Below the pieces are notes generated by a model. It did not search any database. It was not told where the DNA came from and saw only the letters and a program-made list of their open reading frames with translations. Made by a program: the position numbers and the translations under genes. From an uncultured Algibacter sp. (lineage in GTDB: Bacteria > Bacteroidota > Bacteroidia > Flavobacteriales > Flavobacteriaceae), in contig NZ_CANMAU010000004.1 of NCBI RefSeq assembly GCF_947495925.1, forward strand, positions 310,001 to 374,000: a stretch of DNA of 64,000 nt, given 5' to 3'. The first letter of the stretch is position 1. Every line of letters begins with the position of its first letter. Below, one piece after another: positions 43,654-51,672 of the stretch.

Positions 43654-45444
43654 TTATCGTCTAGAACGTCTAGGTCTTGAACTACCAAAGTCGCTAGAGT
43701 TTGAACGTCTTGGTTTAGAATTTCCTTCAGAGCGTCTTCTTTCACCTCGGTTTCCAGACGCACCTTTTTTGTCGTTACGTTTTCTGCCGTCACGTTTTCC
43801 TCCACCGCGTCTGTCGTTGCGTCTTCCTCCGCCACCACGGTTTTCAGAAACTTCTACATTTACAAAACGACCTTCATGCTTAAAGTCGGTAAAATGAGCA
43901 AGCACTTTTTCTTTTAACTCATTTTCAGTATTAAAAAATGAGAAGCTATCTTTAGTTTCCACTTTAAATACATCATCTCTTCCTATGTTTAATTGTTCTT
44001 TTAAGAAATCTTTCAACTTCATCCAATCAAAACCATCTTTTCCGCCAACGTTTATAAAGTATCTCGTAGAGTTTTTACTGCCCCTAAAATCACGTCCGCC
44101 TTCTCTATCACTGGAGCTTTCAGAAACATTTAAGTTTTTAGATTTCTTATAGTAGTTGTAGAAACGTGTAAACTCAACCGAGAAGAATTTTTTAATCAAT
44201 TCTTCTTTAGTTGTGTCTTCAAACATGCTATTAATACTAGTTAGGTATTTATCAATTTCGTGATTAATTTCAGTATTATGAATTTTATTGGCAAGAGACA
44301 TGAGTTGTACTTCACAGATTTCCATACCGTCTGGAATGTCTTTCTTCTCAAACTGTTTCTTTATAATGCGCTCAATACTTTTTATTTTACGAACTTCACT
44401 TTTAGAAACAATTACCATTGAAACTCCAGTTTTTCCCGCACGACCAGTTCTACCAGAACGGTGCGTATAGGTTTCAATTTCGTCTGGTAATTGGTAATTT
44501 ATTACGTGAGTTACATCGTCAACATCAATACCACGTGCAGCAACATCGGTGGCTACTAACATTTGTATTTGGTTTTTTCTAAAGGCGTTCATTACTAAAT
44601 CACGCTGATTCTGACTTAAATCACCATGTAAAGCACCGGCATTATAACCATCTTCAATTAAGTTTTCGGCAACCTTTTGGGTATCACGTTTTGTTCTACA
44701 AAATACCACAGAGAAAATATCTGGATTTGCATCCGCCAAACGTTTTAAAGCTTGGTATCTATCTCTAGCATTTACCAAATAGTATTCGTGCGATACATTG
44801 CTTGTACTTTCGTTTTTATTCCCAACTGTAATTTCTTGGGGAGCGTGCATAAAGTTTTTGGCTATAGCTGCAACTTCGCGAGGCATGGTTGCAGAAAATA
44901 ACCAAGTACTTTTATCTGTAGGGGTGTGCGAGAGGATATCGGTAATATCTTCTTTAAAGCCCATGTTCAGCATCTCATCAGCTTCATCTAAAACAGAATA
45001 CTGAATTTTAGAAATATCAACCAAACGTCTGTTAATCATATCTTTCATACGTCCAGGAGTAGCTACAATAATTTGGGCTCCACGTTTAATTTCACGTGCT
45101 TGATCTGTTATACTCGATCCACCATAAACGGCCACTACATTAAGCCCTTTACAATACTTACCATACAATTTCATTTCGTTCGTAATTTGTAAACAGAGTT
45201 CTCTGGTAGGTGATAAAATTAATCCTTGAGTAGTTCTACTATCTACATCAATTTTTGCTAGCATAGGAAAACCAAAAGCAGCGGTTTTACCGGTACCTGT
45301 TTGGGCTAATGCCACTAAATCGGTTTCAGAATCTAGTAAAATAGGGATGGCTTTTTCTTGTACTTCACTTGGTTTTGTAAACCCTAAATCTGTAATTGCT
45401 TGTAATAGATCGTCATTAAGACCCAAATCTTGAAATGTGCTCAT
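43654..45444 (-). CDS. DEAD-box RNA helicase with DbpA-type RNA-binding domain (CsdA/DeaD-like)
   Basis: 596 residues: Q motif 'GFTKPSEVQEKAIP', Walker A '[13 protein letters not shown]', 'DEAD' within 'YSVLDEADEMLNMGF', 'SATMP', and 'HRSGRTGRAGKTG'. A DbpA RNA-binding domain lies at about 455-530 ('YFINVGGKDGFDWMKL', 'FVNVEVSE'), and the tail is Arg/Gly/Asn-rich. It unwinds structured RNA in ribosome assembly and cold adaptation. The transcript has a leader of about 125 nt with two hairpins, as in cold-shock helicases. Confidence 0.93.
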   Translation of the reverse strand: MSTFQDLGLNDDLLQAITDLGFTKPSEVQEKAIPILLDSETDLVALAQTGTGKTAAFGFPMLAKIDVDSRTTQGLILSPTRELCLQITNEMKLYGKYCKGLNVVAVYGGSSITDQAREIKRGAQIIVATPGRMKDMINRRLVDISKIQYSVLDEADEMLNMGFKEDITDILSHTPTDKSTWLFSATMPREVAAIAKNFMHAPQEITVGNKNESTSNVSHEYYLVNARDRYQALKRLADANPDIFSVVFCRTKRDTQKVAENLIEDGYNAGALHGDLSQNQRDLVMNAFRKNQIQMLVATDVAARGIDVDDVTHVINYQLPDEIETYTHRSGRTGRAGKTGVSMVIVSKSEVRKIKSIERIIKKQFEKKDIPDGMEICEVQLMSLANKIHNTEINHEIDKYLTSINSMFEDTTKEELIKKFFSVEFTRFYNYYKKSKNLNVSESSSDREGGRDFRGSKNSTRYFINVGGKDGFDWMKLKDFLKEQLNIGRDDVFKVETKDSFSFFNTENELKEKVLAHFTDFKHEGRFVNVEVSENRGGGGRRNDRRGGGKRDGRKRNDKKGASGNRGERRRSEGNSKPRRSNSSDFGSSRPRRSRR

Positions 45445-45582
45445 TTTTGTTTAATGTATGCGATTTGTTATGTGGTGTTACATAAAGAAGTGCATCGACA
45501 TACTTAACCTTAAACTTCTAGTAACACATCCTCACCCTGAGGAATTCAAACTCATCTTATTGAGTTTCAAGCGGCAAAGATA
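45445..45582 (-). promoter_or_regulatory. Promoter and structured leader of the DEAD-box helicase gene
   Basis: A minus-strand TATCTTTG (45582-45575) fits the -7 box; TTG lies about 17 bp ahead. The resulting leader of about 125 nt holds two hairpins: AAACTCA/TGAGTTT (45548-45554 and 45561-45567) and CCTCA-CCC-TGAGG (45530-45542). Long leaders of this kind allow temperature-dependent control or autoregulation by the helicase. Confidence 0.55.
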
Positions 45583-45637
45583 CACTATTTTTTGTCATGC
45601 AATAAGAATTAATGAATCTCTAAATGTTTTGATAATT

Positions 45638-45723
45638 TGGGCGTTACCACAAGGGTCGAGCTTTCCGTTGCAAGTCCACGCTCGTACCTCACTGTAGGTT
45701 TTTCACTTCAAGCCCTAACGCAG
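45638..45723. repeat. Flavobacterial REP-like palindromic repeat, copy 1
   Basis: Begins TTGGGCGTTACC and ends CCCTAACGC, with terminal inverted GCGTTA/TAACGC and a variable middle containing AAGGGTCGAGCTTTCCG. A second copy with the same ends is at 61128-61207. Such dispersed hairpin repeats are common in Flavobacteriaceae intergenic DNA. This one lies between the helicase leader and the ArsR promoter. Confidence 0.8.
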
Positions 45724-45793
45724 GCATACTTTTACATTAGAGTTACTTTTTAAAGATCTAAGATGTAATTTTTTTAAATATTATTAGATTTTA

Positions 45794-45840
45794 TTTGCGT
45801 AACCGAATAGTTACATTTATATTTGTAACCAATTGGTTAC
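45794..45840 (+). promoter_or_regulatory. Promoter and palindromic operators of the ArsR-type gene
   Basis: TTTG at 45794-45797 and TATATTTG at 45818-45825 (20 bp apart) form the promoter. A perfect 16-bp palindrome GTAACCAATTGGTTAC (45825-45840) overlaps its end, and a related imperfect site GTAACCGAATAGTTAC (45799-45814) lies in the spacer. They are placed ideally for autorepression. Confidence 0.75.
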
Positions 45841-45848
45841 TTAAAATT

Positions 45849-46178
45849 ATGAGAAGAGATGTTTTTCAAGCTATTGCAGATCCAATACGACGAGATATTA
45901 TTGAACTACTATCAAAAGAATCGTTAAGCGTAAACGATGTGGCGAATAAGTTTGAAATAAGCAGACCTGCTATTTCAAAACATTTAAAAATACTAAATGA
46001 GTGTGGAATAATAAGTTTTAATCAAGTAGGGAGAGAGCGTTTATGCTTAATACAGCCGGAAGAATTAATCCCTGCGTTTTTATGGATAAAACAATATAAC
46101 CAATTGTGGGAGGATAGAATTGATAATTTCGAAAATTATATAAACATAATACAATCAAAAAACAATAGAGATGAGTGA
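45849..46178 (+). CDS. ArsR-family winged-helix repressor
   Basis: 109 residues from the ATG at 45849 ('MRRDVFQAIADPIRRDIIEL'), the conserved start of the family; the frame upstream covers the promoter. The helix-turn-helix is at about 30-60 ('LSVNDVANKFEISRPAISKH'), followed by the wing 'GIISFNQVGRERLCLIQPEE'. No metal-binding cysteine pair, so it belongs to the branch that pairs with SRPBCC proteins. It probably binds the palindromes just upstream. Confidence 0.9.
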   Translation: MRRDVFQAIADPIRRDIIELLSKESLSVNDVANKFEISRPAISKHLKILNECGIISFNQVGRERLCLIQPEELIPAFLWIKQYNQLWEDRIDNFENYINIIQSKNNRDE

Positions 46179-46620
46179 TTTAAACAGTAGAACATTAACC
46201 ATTGAAAAAACTTTTAATGCTCCTTTAAAAGTAGTCTGGGATACCTGGATTCAAGCAGAACACATCGTGAAATGGTGGGCACCAAAAGGAATGAATGTAG
46301 AAGTTCTAGAGCACGATTTTAATGTTGGTGGTACATGGAAATATAATATGCCTATGCCGGATGGTAGTGCGTTTATTTCTGAAGGTACTTATAAACAAAT
46401 TATTGAGTTTGAGAAAATAGTAACCTCTGCAGATTTTAAGCCTATGACCGAAAAAGTTGAGCTAATAGTCTTGTTTGAAGCAGATGGAAACCAAACAAAA
46501 TTTAAGTTTAGTGTTGTTCATGCCACACCCGAATATTGCAGGCAACAAGAAGAAATGGGCTTTTATAATGGTTGGGGGTCTGCTTTTGAGCGCTTAAAAG
46601 ATATAGTAGAGGCGTTATAG
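46171..46620 (+). CDS. SRPBCC (AHSA1-type) domain protein
   Basis: 149 residues: 'TLTIEKTFNAPLKVVWDTWI', 'HIVKWWAPKGMNVEVLEHDF' and 'GTWKYNMPMPDG' are typical of the START-like AHSA1 fold, which has a deep ligand pocket. It overlaps the repressor gene by 8 bp, so the pair is translated together. Ligand and role unknown; partners of this kind are thought to bind small hydrophobic molecules. Confidence 0.9.
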   Translation: MSDLNSRTLTIEKTFNAPLKVVWDTWIQAEHIVKWWAPKGMNVEVLEHDFNVGGTWKYNMPMPDGSAFISEGTYKQIIEFEKIVTSADFKPMTEKVELIVLFEADGNQTKFKFSVVHATPEYCRQQEEMGFYNGWGSAFERLKDIVEAL

Positions 46621-46721
46621 TTTTTTATCACGTTTTCAATAGTTGAAAGTATTTCTTGATGTTTAAATCATTATTTTTATAACATTTAAAATCTTTTTTT
46701 AGTCTTAAAAGACCAATAAAT

Positions 46722-47402
46722 TTGTTTAAACATAAACATCCTTATAAACCATTTATTAAACCGGACACTACAAAACTCATTGTCGGGACTTTGCCACCGC
46801 CACGATTTTCAACAGGTGAACTGTTAGAAAAAGATGTTGATTTTTGTTATGGTAGTTATTACAATTCGCTTTGGTTATTTATAGATAAAATTCACAATCT
46901 GAATTTGCGATATGATAATTCTTTTGCAGCCGTTGAGGAGCGTAAACAATTTTTAATAAAGCATAAAATTGGGGTTTGCGATATAGTTGATAGCGCCGAA
47001 CGCGATAAAATAGATGCCTCGGATTTAGGTATGAAAAATATTAAATTAAGAGATGTGATTGGTTATATAAAACAACACTCTAAGATTGATACCATTTTAT
47101 TTACGGGAGGGAATAGTAAAAACGGACCTGAATATTTTTTTAGAAAACATTTGAAAGATTATAACTTAAAACTAGAGTTGGTAAATAATGAAGTCCCTAG
47201 AATACATAAATTCGTTATACCTAAAGATGTGCAGGAGCCAGTTGAATTTAAACGAATTATAAAAACAGTATCTCTTACATCGGGTTCTGGTGCTGCTAAT
47301 ATATCTATAAGTCGACTATCACTCTATAAACAATTAAAAGCTAAAGACCCAAAATTCAATACATTTGACTTTAGAGTGATGCAGTATCGGGAGTTTTTTT
47401 AA
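46722..47402 (+). CDS. Uracil-DNA-glycosylase-like protein
   Basis: 226 residues starting with TTG at 46722; no ATG is available near the conserved N-terminus 'FKHKHPYKPFI'. 'KLIVGTLPPPRFSTGELLE' and 'CYGSYYNSLWLFIDKIHNLN' resemble the active-site region of the UDG-like superfamily, with 'LFTGGNSKNGPEYFFRK' in the second half. It may act in base-excision repair, but the substrate is not known for this branch. Stands alone between the SRPBCC gene and a hairpin. Confidence 0.7.
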   Translation: MFKHKHPYKPFIKPDTTKLIVGTLPPPRFSTGELLEKDVDFCYGSYYNSLWLFIDKIHNLNLRYDNSFAAVEERKQFLIKHKIGVCDIVDSAERDKIDASDLGMKNIKLRDVIGYIKQHSKIDTILFTGGNSKNGPEYFFRKHLKDYNLKLELVNNEVPRIHKFVIPKDVQEPVEFKRIIKTVSLTSGSGAANISISRLSLYKQLKAKDPKFNTFDFRVMQYREFF

Positions 47403-47435
47403 AGAGTTTGTTAACGATTTTTTCCAGGGCTTTTT

Positions 47436-47461
47436 GCTGAAAATGAGTAGTCATTTTCAGC
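47436..47461. terminator. Perfect stem-loop between convergent genes
   Basis: GCTGAAAATGA (47436-47446) pairs with TCATTTTCAGC (47451-47461) around GTAG: an 11-bp stem with a 4-base loop. No U-tract follows on the plus strand, so termination is inferred from position only. Confidence 0.5.
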
Positions 47462-47504
47462 AGTACCCCAAAGATATAGACTAAGCGTTGTTGTCAATAA
47501 TTAT

Positions 47505-47942
47505 TTACTTTTCCATCTGCTCATAAAGTTTTCGCCATTTAGAAGTATCATAAATCATATTAGATTCTTTTATAAGCCCATCTTCAATTTTAAACCATTC
47601 GGTTGCTGTGTTCGATTCCAGACCTTCAATAGATGATTTGAACTCATAGAAAACAGCTACCCAATTTCCATTTTCGGCAATATTGATAATCTCTACACCT
47701 GTTATTACTGCTCCAATTTCTTGAGCTAATGCAAGAAATTCTGCTTTAGAGTTTAATGCTACCATTGGGTTTTTAAATTTATAGTCATCGGCTAATAAAG
47801 CTAAGGATGTTTGAATCTGTTCAGGGTTGTTAAATCCATTTAAAAACGTGGTTACAATGTTTTGGTTTGTCTTGGTTTCATTTTTTTGAGCAAAAACATT
47901 TAATGTAAATGTTAAAAGTCCAATTACTAATAGTTGTTTCAT
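47505..47942 (-). CDS. Exported NTF2-like (SnoaL-like) protein
   Basis: 145 residues with signal 'LLVIGLLTFTLNVFAQ'. The rest has the NTF2/SnoaL plan: a long first helix ('IVTTFLNGFNNPEQIQTSLA'), 'LLADDYKFKNPMVALNSKAE' and strands 'GNWVAVFYEF' and 'ATEWFKIEDGLIKESNMIYD'. These folds bind or convert small molecules; no specific activity can be named. It lies downstream of the broken Crp/Fnr gene. Confidence 0.78.
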   Translation of the reverse strand: MKQLLVIGLLTFTLNVFAQKNETKTNQNIVTTFLNGFNNPEQIQTSLALLADDYKFKNPMVALNSKAEFLALAQEIGAVITGVEIINIAENGNWVAVFYEFKSSIEGLESNTATEWFKIEDGLIKESNMIYDTSKWRKLYEQMEK

Positions 47943-48012
47943 CGATTTTATTATTTATTTCTAACAAAATTCTTAAAAACAGAGCATCTAAATCTTGGTA
48001 TAGACCAAGATT

Positions 48013-48573
48013 TTAAATGGTAATGGAGTTAATTAACTTGCTAAAGTTTGTAGGATCAATACGCAAATAGGATGAAAGATCTTTTTGAGGAATCATATTA
48101 AACAAATGAGGGCTTCTTTGGGCAAACGTTTTGAAACGCGTTTCCATATTATAGGCCATTAATTCATGGTGCCTTTCAATGATACCCAGTAAAAAAGATT
48201 CTGTAATTTTTCTAAAAAGGCATTCAAGTTCTCTATGCATTTTTATGAGTTTAGCATGTTCTGTATATGATATGCGTAAAAAACTACTATCGGTAATTGT
48301 TTCTAAATAGTATTTAGAAGGTGTTTGTGTAAGAAACGATTCTACAATGCCACTAAATGATGGTGAATAGGCAAAAAACATAACATGCTGCTTTCCTTCA
48401 TTTAAATAGTATGACTTTTGAATGCCATCGTTTACAAAATATAAGTAGCGCTCTACATGGCCACATTCCATTATTATTGATTTTTAGGGAACTGAAAATT
48501 CTGACCAATGAGAGATATATTCTTCTAGAATTGATTCATTTACTTTATAAAATTTGGATAGGTATTCTTTCAA
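48013..48573 (-). pseudogene. Crp/Fnr-family regulator with an in-frame stop codon
   Basis: Read from a TTG at 48573 the frame encodes 29 residues ending 'SHWSEFSVP', then TAA at 48484-48486, then 'KSIIMECGHVERYLYFVNDG' and the rest of a cyclic-nucleotide-binding-type domain and a C-terminal helix-turn-helix ('LSSYLRIDPTNFSKL'). Without the stop the protein would be about 186 residues, the usual length for this family. The open part from the ATG at 48471 (152 residues) lacks the first strands of the domain. One nonsense change therefore explains the gene's state; a sequencing error is also possible. Confidence 0.7.
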
Positions 48574-48640
48574 GATATAATAAAATTATTATTAATAAGT
48601 TGTTTACACAAATAAGCTATTTACAAATTACAGTATAATC

Positions 48641-48688
48641 AAAAAAAAACTTAAAAAGTGATTTGAATTCACTTTCAAACCACTTTTT
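48641..48688 (-). terminator. Rho-independent terminator of the SDR gene
   Basis: On the minus strand, AAAAAGTG (48688-48681) pairs with CACTTTTT (48660-48653) around a partly palindromic loop; a run of nine T (48649-48641) follows. It is 18 bp past the SDR stop codon. Confidence 0.65.
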
Positions 48689-48706
48689 CTATTTGGATTC
48701 GTTTTT

Positions 48707-49315
48707 TTAAGCATCCACAAAAATGACTTGACCTGTTATAAACCCATCAACAGAGCGTTCAAATGCTTTTCCTACTAAGGCACCAGAAACGGGTTGAAAT
48801 CCTGGCATCATTTCTCCATATAATCCCCAAGCTTCCTCTATTACCGTTGGGTTTATAGCATTTATTCTAATACCTCTTGGCATTTCAAAAGCAACACATT
48901 TTACAAACGTATCAATGGCACCACTTGTTGTGGCATCTGCGATTGCCGTTGGAAGTGGTTTGATGTTTAAAATTCCCGAAATTAATGAGAAAGAACCATG
49001 GTCTGAGATGTATTCTTGGCCTATACGCACAATATTGATCTGCCCCATCATTTTACTCAAAATAGTATTCATCCATTGTGCTTCTGTCATTTCAGTAAAA
49101 TTAGCGTATTCACAAGTACCAACAGCGTTTACAACAGCATCAAAATGACCTACGTCTTGGTATAATTTTCGTAAAGAGGCTTCACATGTAATGTCAACTT
49201 TATAATCATAGTTATCTGTTGAGTGACCAGCGGTTATAACCTTGTGATTTCTTAAGCCTGTTCTTGCTGCTTGACCAATTTTTCCATTTGCCCCAATTAA
49301 AATTATAGTTTTCAT
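48707..49315 (-). CDS. Short-chain dehydrogenase/reductase (SDR) without the YxxxK pair
   Basis: 202 residues. The nucleotide-binding motif is 'IILIGANGKIGQAARTGL' and 'NAVGTCEYANF' stands for the NNAG strand. Where the catalytic Tyr-x-x-x-Lys is normally found, the sequence reads 'IADATTSGAIDTFVKCVAFE', so both residues are absent, as in a known atypical branch of SDR proteins. It may be a non-catalytic or differently catalytic NAD(P)-binding protein. The Crp/Fnr regulator gene upstream is co-oriented and 66 bp away and may control it. Confidence 0.83.
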   Translation of the reverse strand: MKTIILIGANGKIGQAARTGLRNHKVITAGHSTDNYDYKVDITCEASLRKLYQDVGHFDAVVNAVGTCEYANFTEMTEAQWMNTILSKMMGQINIVRIGQEYISDHGSFSLISGILNIKPLPTAIADATTSGAIDTFVKCVAFEMPRGIRINAINPTVIEEAWGLYGEMMPGFQPVSGALVGKAFERSVDGFITGQVIFVDA

Positions 49316-49381
49316 ATAGTATTTGTTTTTTAATTATACACAAACGTATTGTGTAAATAGGGGGTACTATAGGACATTTGT

Positions 49382-49945
49382 CTAAAAGGAGATATTTGCT
49401 CGTATTCTGCTTAGATGCCGCTGTGTAATTCCCAAATATGAAGCTAGATAATTAAGAGGTATTAACTGTAAATATTCAGGATTATTAATCATTAAATCGT
49501 TGTATCGCTTTTCTGCATTTTCTTTTTGAAGGATAAAAATTCTTTGTTCCATTTTAATATATTCTTGCTCTGCAATGCATTTGAAAAACTTTAACCAATT
49601 AATATTTGAGCGCTCTAATTTTAAAATCTCTTCTTTAGGTATGATTAACAATTCAGCATCTGTTAAAGCTTGAATATTCTCGGCTGTTTTGGTTTGAGAC
49701 AAAAATGAAGAATAAGCACTAATAAAGGAATTGGAAAAAGTAAAACAGTAAGTTACTTCTTCTTCTAATGAAGAATAATAAAAAGATCTAAATATCCCAG
49801 AAATTACAAACCCTATTTCTTTACACGTATAACCTTCTTTAATGAAAAAATCTCCTTTCTTTATTCTCTTATAAGTTGTTTTACTTTCAAATAAATTGAT
49901 ATCATCATTTGAGAGTATATTAAATGATTTTAAATAATCCTTCAT
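49382..49945 (-). CDS. Crp/Fnr-family transcriptional regulator
   Basis: 187 residues, intact: cyclic-nucleotide-binding-type domain at about 10-120 ('KTTYKRIKKGDFFIKEGYTC', 'GIFRSFYYSSLEEEVTYCF') and a C-terminal helix-turn-helix ('LNYLASYLGITQRHLSRIRA'). The broken relative at 48013 is similar in plan, so the two may be paralogues. It lacks the cAMP-contact Arg-Ser motif, as do most family members in this phylum. Confidence 0.88.
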   Translation of the reverse strand: MKDYLKSFNILSNDDINLFESKTTYKRIKKGDFFIKEGYTCKEIGFVISGIFRSFYYSSLEEEVTYCFTFSNSFISAYSSFLSQTKTAENIQALTDAELLIIPKEEILKLERSNINWLKFFKCIAEQEYIKMEQRIFILQKENAEKRYNDLMINNPEYLQLIPLNYLASYLGITQRHLSRIRANISF

Positions 49946-50011
49946 TTATAATTTGTACAATGGTCTATATTTACTTTAAAAAGAAAATTTGTTAGAGTAG
50001 TGATATGAAAT

Positions 50012-50026
50012 TGTTGTAATACAACA
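50012..50026. promoter_or_regulatory. MarR-operator-like palindrome, third site
   Basis: TGTTGTAATACAACA: the same TGTTGT/ACAACA arms as the sites at 50369 and 50842, with a centre one base shorter. It lies between the DUF1905 gene end and the Crp/Fnr gene start. Confidence 0.45.
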
Positions 50027-50038
50027 CCCCGTTTTTCT

Positions 50039-50338
50039 TCATATCAGAACGTTTACATGAATTATGTCGTCTAATTGCAAATATGCTTTTTTTCTAATTT
50101 CGGCCTTTACGGGGAGCAAATAAGTATTCGATTTAGTATCAAACCATATGGCGGTATTCCATTCTAAATTATTAATAATGGCAACTGCTTTCATGCGGCC
50201 CCAACCTTCTTCTTGCCATTTAAGGTGTTCTCTAATTTCCTTTGAGATGTCTTTAGGTAACGATACAAAAAACCATCCTCCAGATGAGGCGTCTTTCCAT
50301 AATTTAGCTGAAAACTTATAATTAATTTTAGCTTGCAT
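50039..50338 (-). CDS. DUF1905-family protein
   Basis: 99 residues from the ATG at 50338 ('MQAKINYKFSAKLWKDASSG'). Conserved 'GGWFFVSLPKDISKEIREHL', 'GWGRMKAVAIINNLEWNTAI' and 'YLLPVKAEIRKKAYLQLDD' define DUF1905, a small barrel of unknown function. It is divergent from marR and the first operator lies in the shared upstream region, so it may belong to the regulon. Confidence 0.87.
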   Translation of the reverse strand: MQAKINYKFSAKLWKDASSGGWFFVSLPKDISKEIREHLKWQEEGWGRMKAVAIINNLEWNTAIWFDTKSNTYLLPVKAEIRKKAYLQLDDIIHVNVLI

Positions 50339-50368
50339 TCTAATAATTTTTATCAAAAGTAATAATTT

Positions 50369-50400
50369 ATGTTGTATCTACAACATTTTTTATATATTTG
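50369..50400. promoter_or_regulatory. MarR operator and promoter upstream of marR
   Basis: ATGTTGTA-TC-TACAACAT (50369-50386) is a palindrome with 8-bp arms. A plus-strand TATATTTG -7 box lies at 50393-50400, 24 bp before the marR start. The palindrome covers the -33 region, suited to repression of both divergent genes. Confidence 0.75.
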
Positions 50401-50423
50401 CATTGATTTTAGTATGTAAAAGA

Positions 50424-50825
50424 ATGAAATACGACGTAGAACAATGTATTGGAAATAGACTAAGATGTTTGTCTCGTATCCTAGATAACAAATTTAGAAT
50501 AATGCTTAAAGACTTTAATATTACAGAAAGTCAATTAAGCATTTTATTTGCATTGTCTAAGTTAGGTAAAACAGAACAAGGTAAAATAGGAGAGGCGCTA
50601 TTTTTAGAACGATCTACTGTGAGTAGAAACGTAAAATTGTTAGAAAGTAGAGGGATTTTATCGCGTACGGATGCTTACCGGCCAGAAATTGAAATAACAA
50701 AACAGGGTGATGTATTGTTACAACAAATTTTACCTATTTGGGAGTCACTAATGGATGGTATATGTAATACACTGGGAGAAGAGGGCTTATATGGCTTAAA
50801 AACTTTAGAGCAAAAATTGAATTAA
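50424..50825 (+). CDS. MarR-family transcriptional regulator
   Basis: 133 residues from the ATG at 50424 ('MKYDVEQCIGNRLRCLSRIL'). The winged helix is at about 40-95: 'ITESQLSILFALSKLGKTEQ', 'GEALFLERSTVSRNVKLLES' and the wing 'RTDAYRPEIEITKQG'. MarR dimers usually repress and release on binding of phenolic or lipophilic ligands. Matching palindromes lie before its own promoter and before the downstream SDR gene, so it likely controls the export operon. Confidence 0.92.
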   Translation: MKYDVEQCIGNRLRCLSRILDNKFRIMLKDFNITESQLSILFALSKLGKTEQGKIGEALFLERSTVSRNVKLLESRGILSRTDAYRPEIEITKQGDVLLQQILPIWESLMDGICNTLGEEGLYGLKTLEQKLN

Positions 50826-50841
50826 AAAAATTTTAACCATA

Positions 50842-50859
50842 ATGTTGTATATACAACAT
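50842..50859. promoter_or_regulatory. MarR operator before the SDR-exporter operon
   Basis: ATGTTGTATATACAACAT is a perfect 18-bp palindrome with the same arms as the site at 50369. It is 12 bp upstream of the SDR start codon and 16 bp after the marR stop. Confidence 0.8.
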
Positions 50860-50871
50860 AAAGCAATTTAA

Positions 50872-51663
50872 ATGAACAAAAATAAATATGGCCCTTGGGT
50901 TATTGTAACAGGGGCGTCGTCCGGAATAGGTAAAGCATTTGTAGAGAAAATAGCAGCAATGGGTTTTAACCTCATAATTGTAGCAAGAAATGAGGATAAG
51001 TTACACCAACTAAAAAATAGCTTGATAAAGCATTTTCAAATTGGCATTAAGGTATTGATTGCTGATTTAACAACAGAAGAAGGTATTCATCATGTTATAA
51101 AGCAAACTGAAGCTCTTGAAGTAGGTTTACTTATTAATAACGCAGGTCGAGAAGACTCGAATCACTTTCTTGAAATTAATAAAAAAGATCATACTCAAAC
51201 TATTGATTTGAATATTAAAGCCCCTTTGTTATTAGCGCATCATTTTGGTACTAAAATGGCAAATAGAAAGCGAGGAGGCATTATAAACATGTCCTCAATT
51301 GTAGCTTTTCAAGGTGTGCCTTATATCTCAAATTATGCCGCTACAAAGTCGTATAACTTGATTTTTTCAGAAGGGCTTTCAGCAGAATTTAGCAAACATA
51401 ATATTGATGTTTTAGCGGTAACACCAGGTTTTACAGCAACAAATCTCGCAAGTGTTTACGATTTTAAAGGAACGCCATTTAAGCCTTTAGAACCTTCGTT
51501 TGTTGTAACGGAAGCACTAAATGCTTTAGGGAAAAAGCGTGTAGTTATACCTGGAGGGATTAATAAGTTTCTCTTTTTAAGTGGAAAATTTCTCTTCTCA
51601 CGTAAACTCAACACAACATCTTTTGGAATGGTATTTAAAAAAGTACTCAGAAAAATATTATAA
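50872..51663 (+). CDS. Short-chain dehydrogenase/reductase
   Basis: 263 residues, classical SDR: 'WVIVTGASSGIGKAFVEKIA', 'LLINNAGREDSNHF', 'INMSSIVAFQGVPYISNYAA' and the catalytic pair in 'YAATK'. The C-terminal part ('FKKVLRKIL') may bind the membrane. Likely an NADP-dependent oxidoreductase acting on a lipid or ketone. It opens the operon after the MarR operator and is followed 9 bp later by the RND exporter gene. Confidence 0.9.
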   Translation: MNKNKYGPWVIVTGASSGIGKAFVEKIAAMGFNLIIVARNEDKLHQLKNSLIKHFQIGIKVLIADLTTEEGIHHVIKQTEALEVGLLINNAGREDSNHFLEINKKDHTQTIDLNIKAPLLLAHHFGTKMANRKRGGIINMSSIVAFQGVPYISNYAATKSYNLIFSEGLSAEFSKHNIDVLAVTPGFTATNLASVYDFKGTPFKPLEPSFVVTEALNALGKKRVVIPGGINKFLFLSGKFLFSRKLNTTSFGMVFKKVLRKIL

Positions 51664-51672
51664 AATTCAATT

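Noticed and set aside
43629-43838. A 69-codon minus-strand frame overlapping the DEAD-box helicase tail
   Set aside because: It is a different-frame reading of the Arg/Gly-rich repeat coding region and has a low-complexity product.
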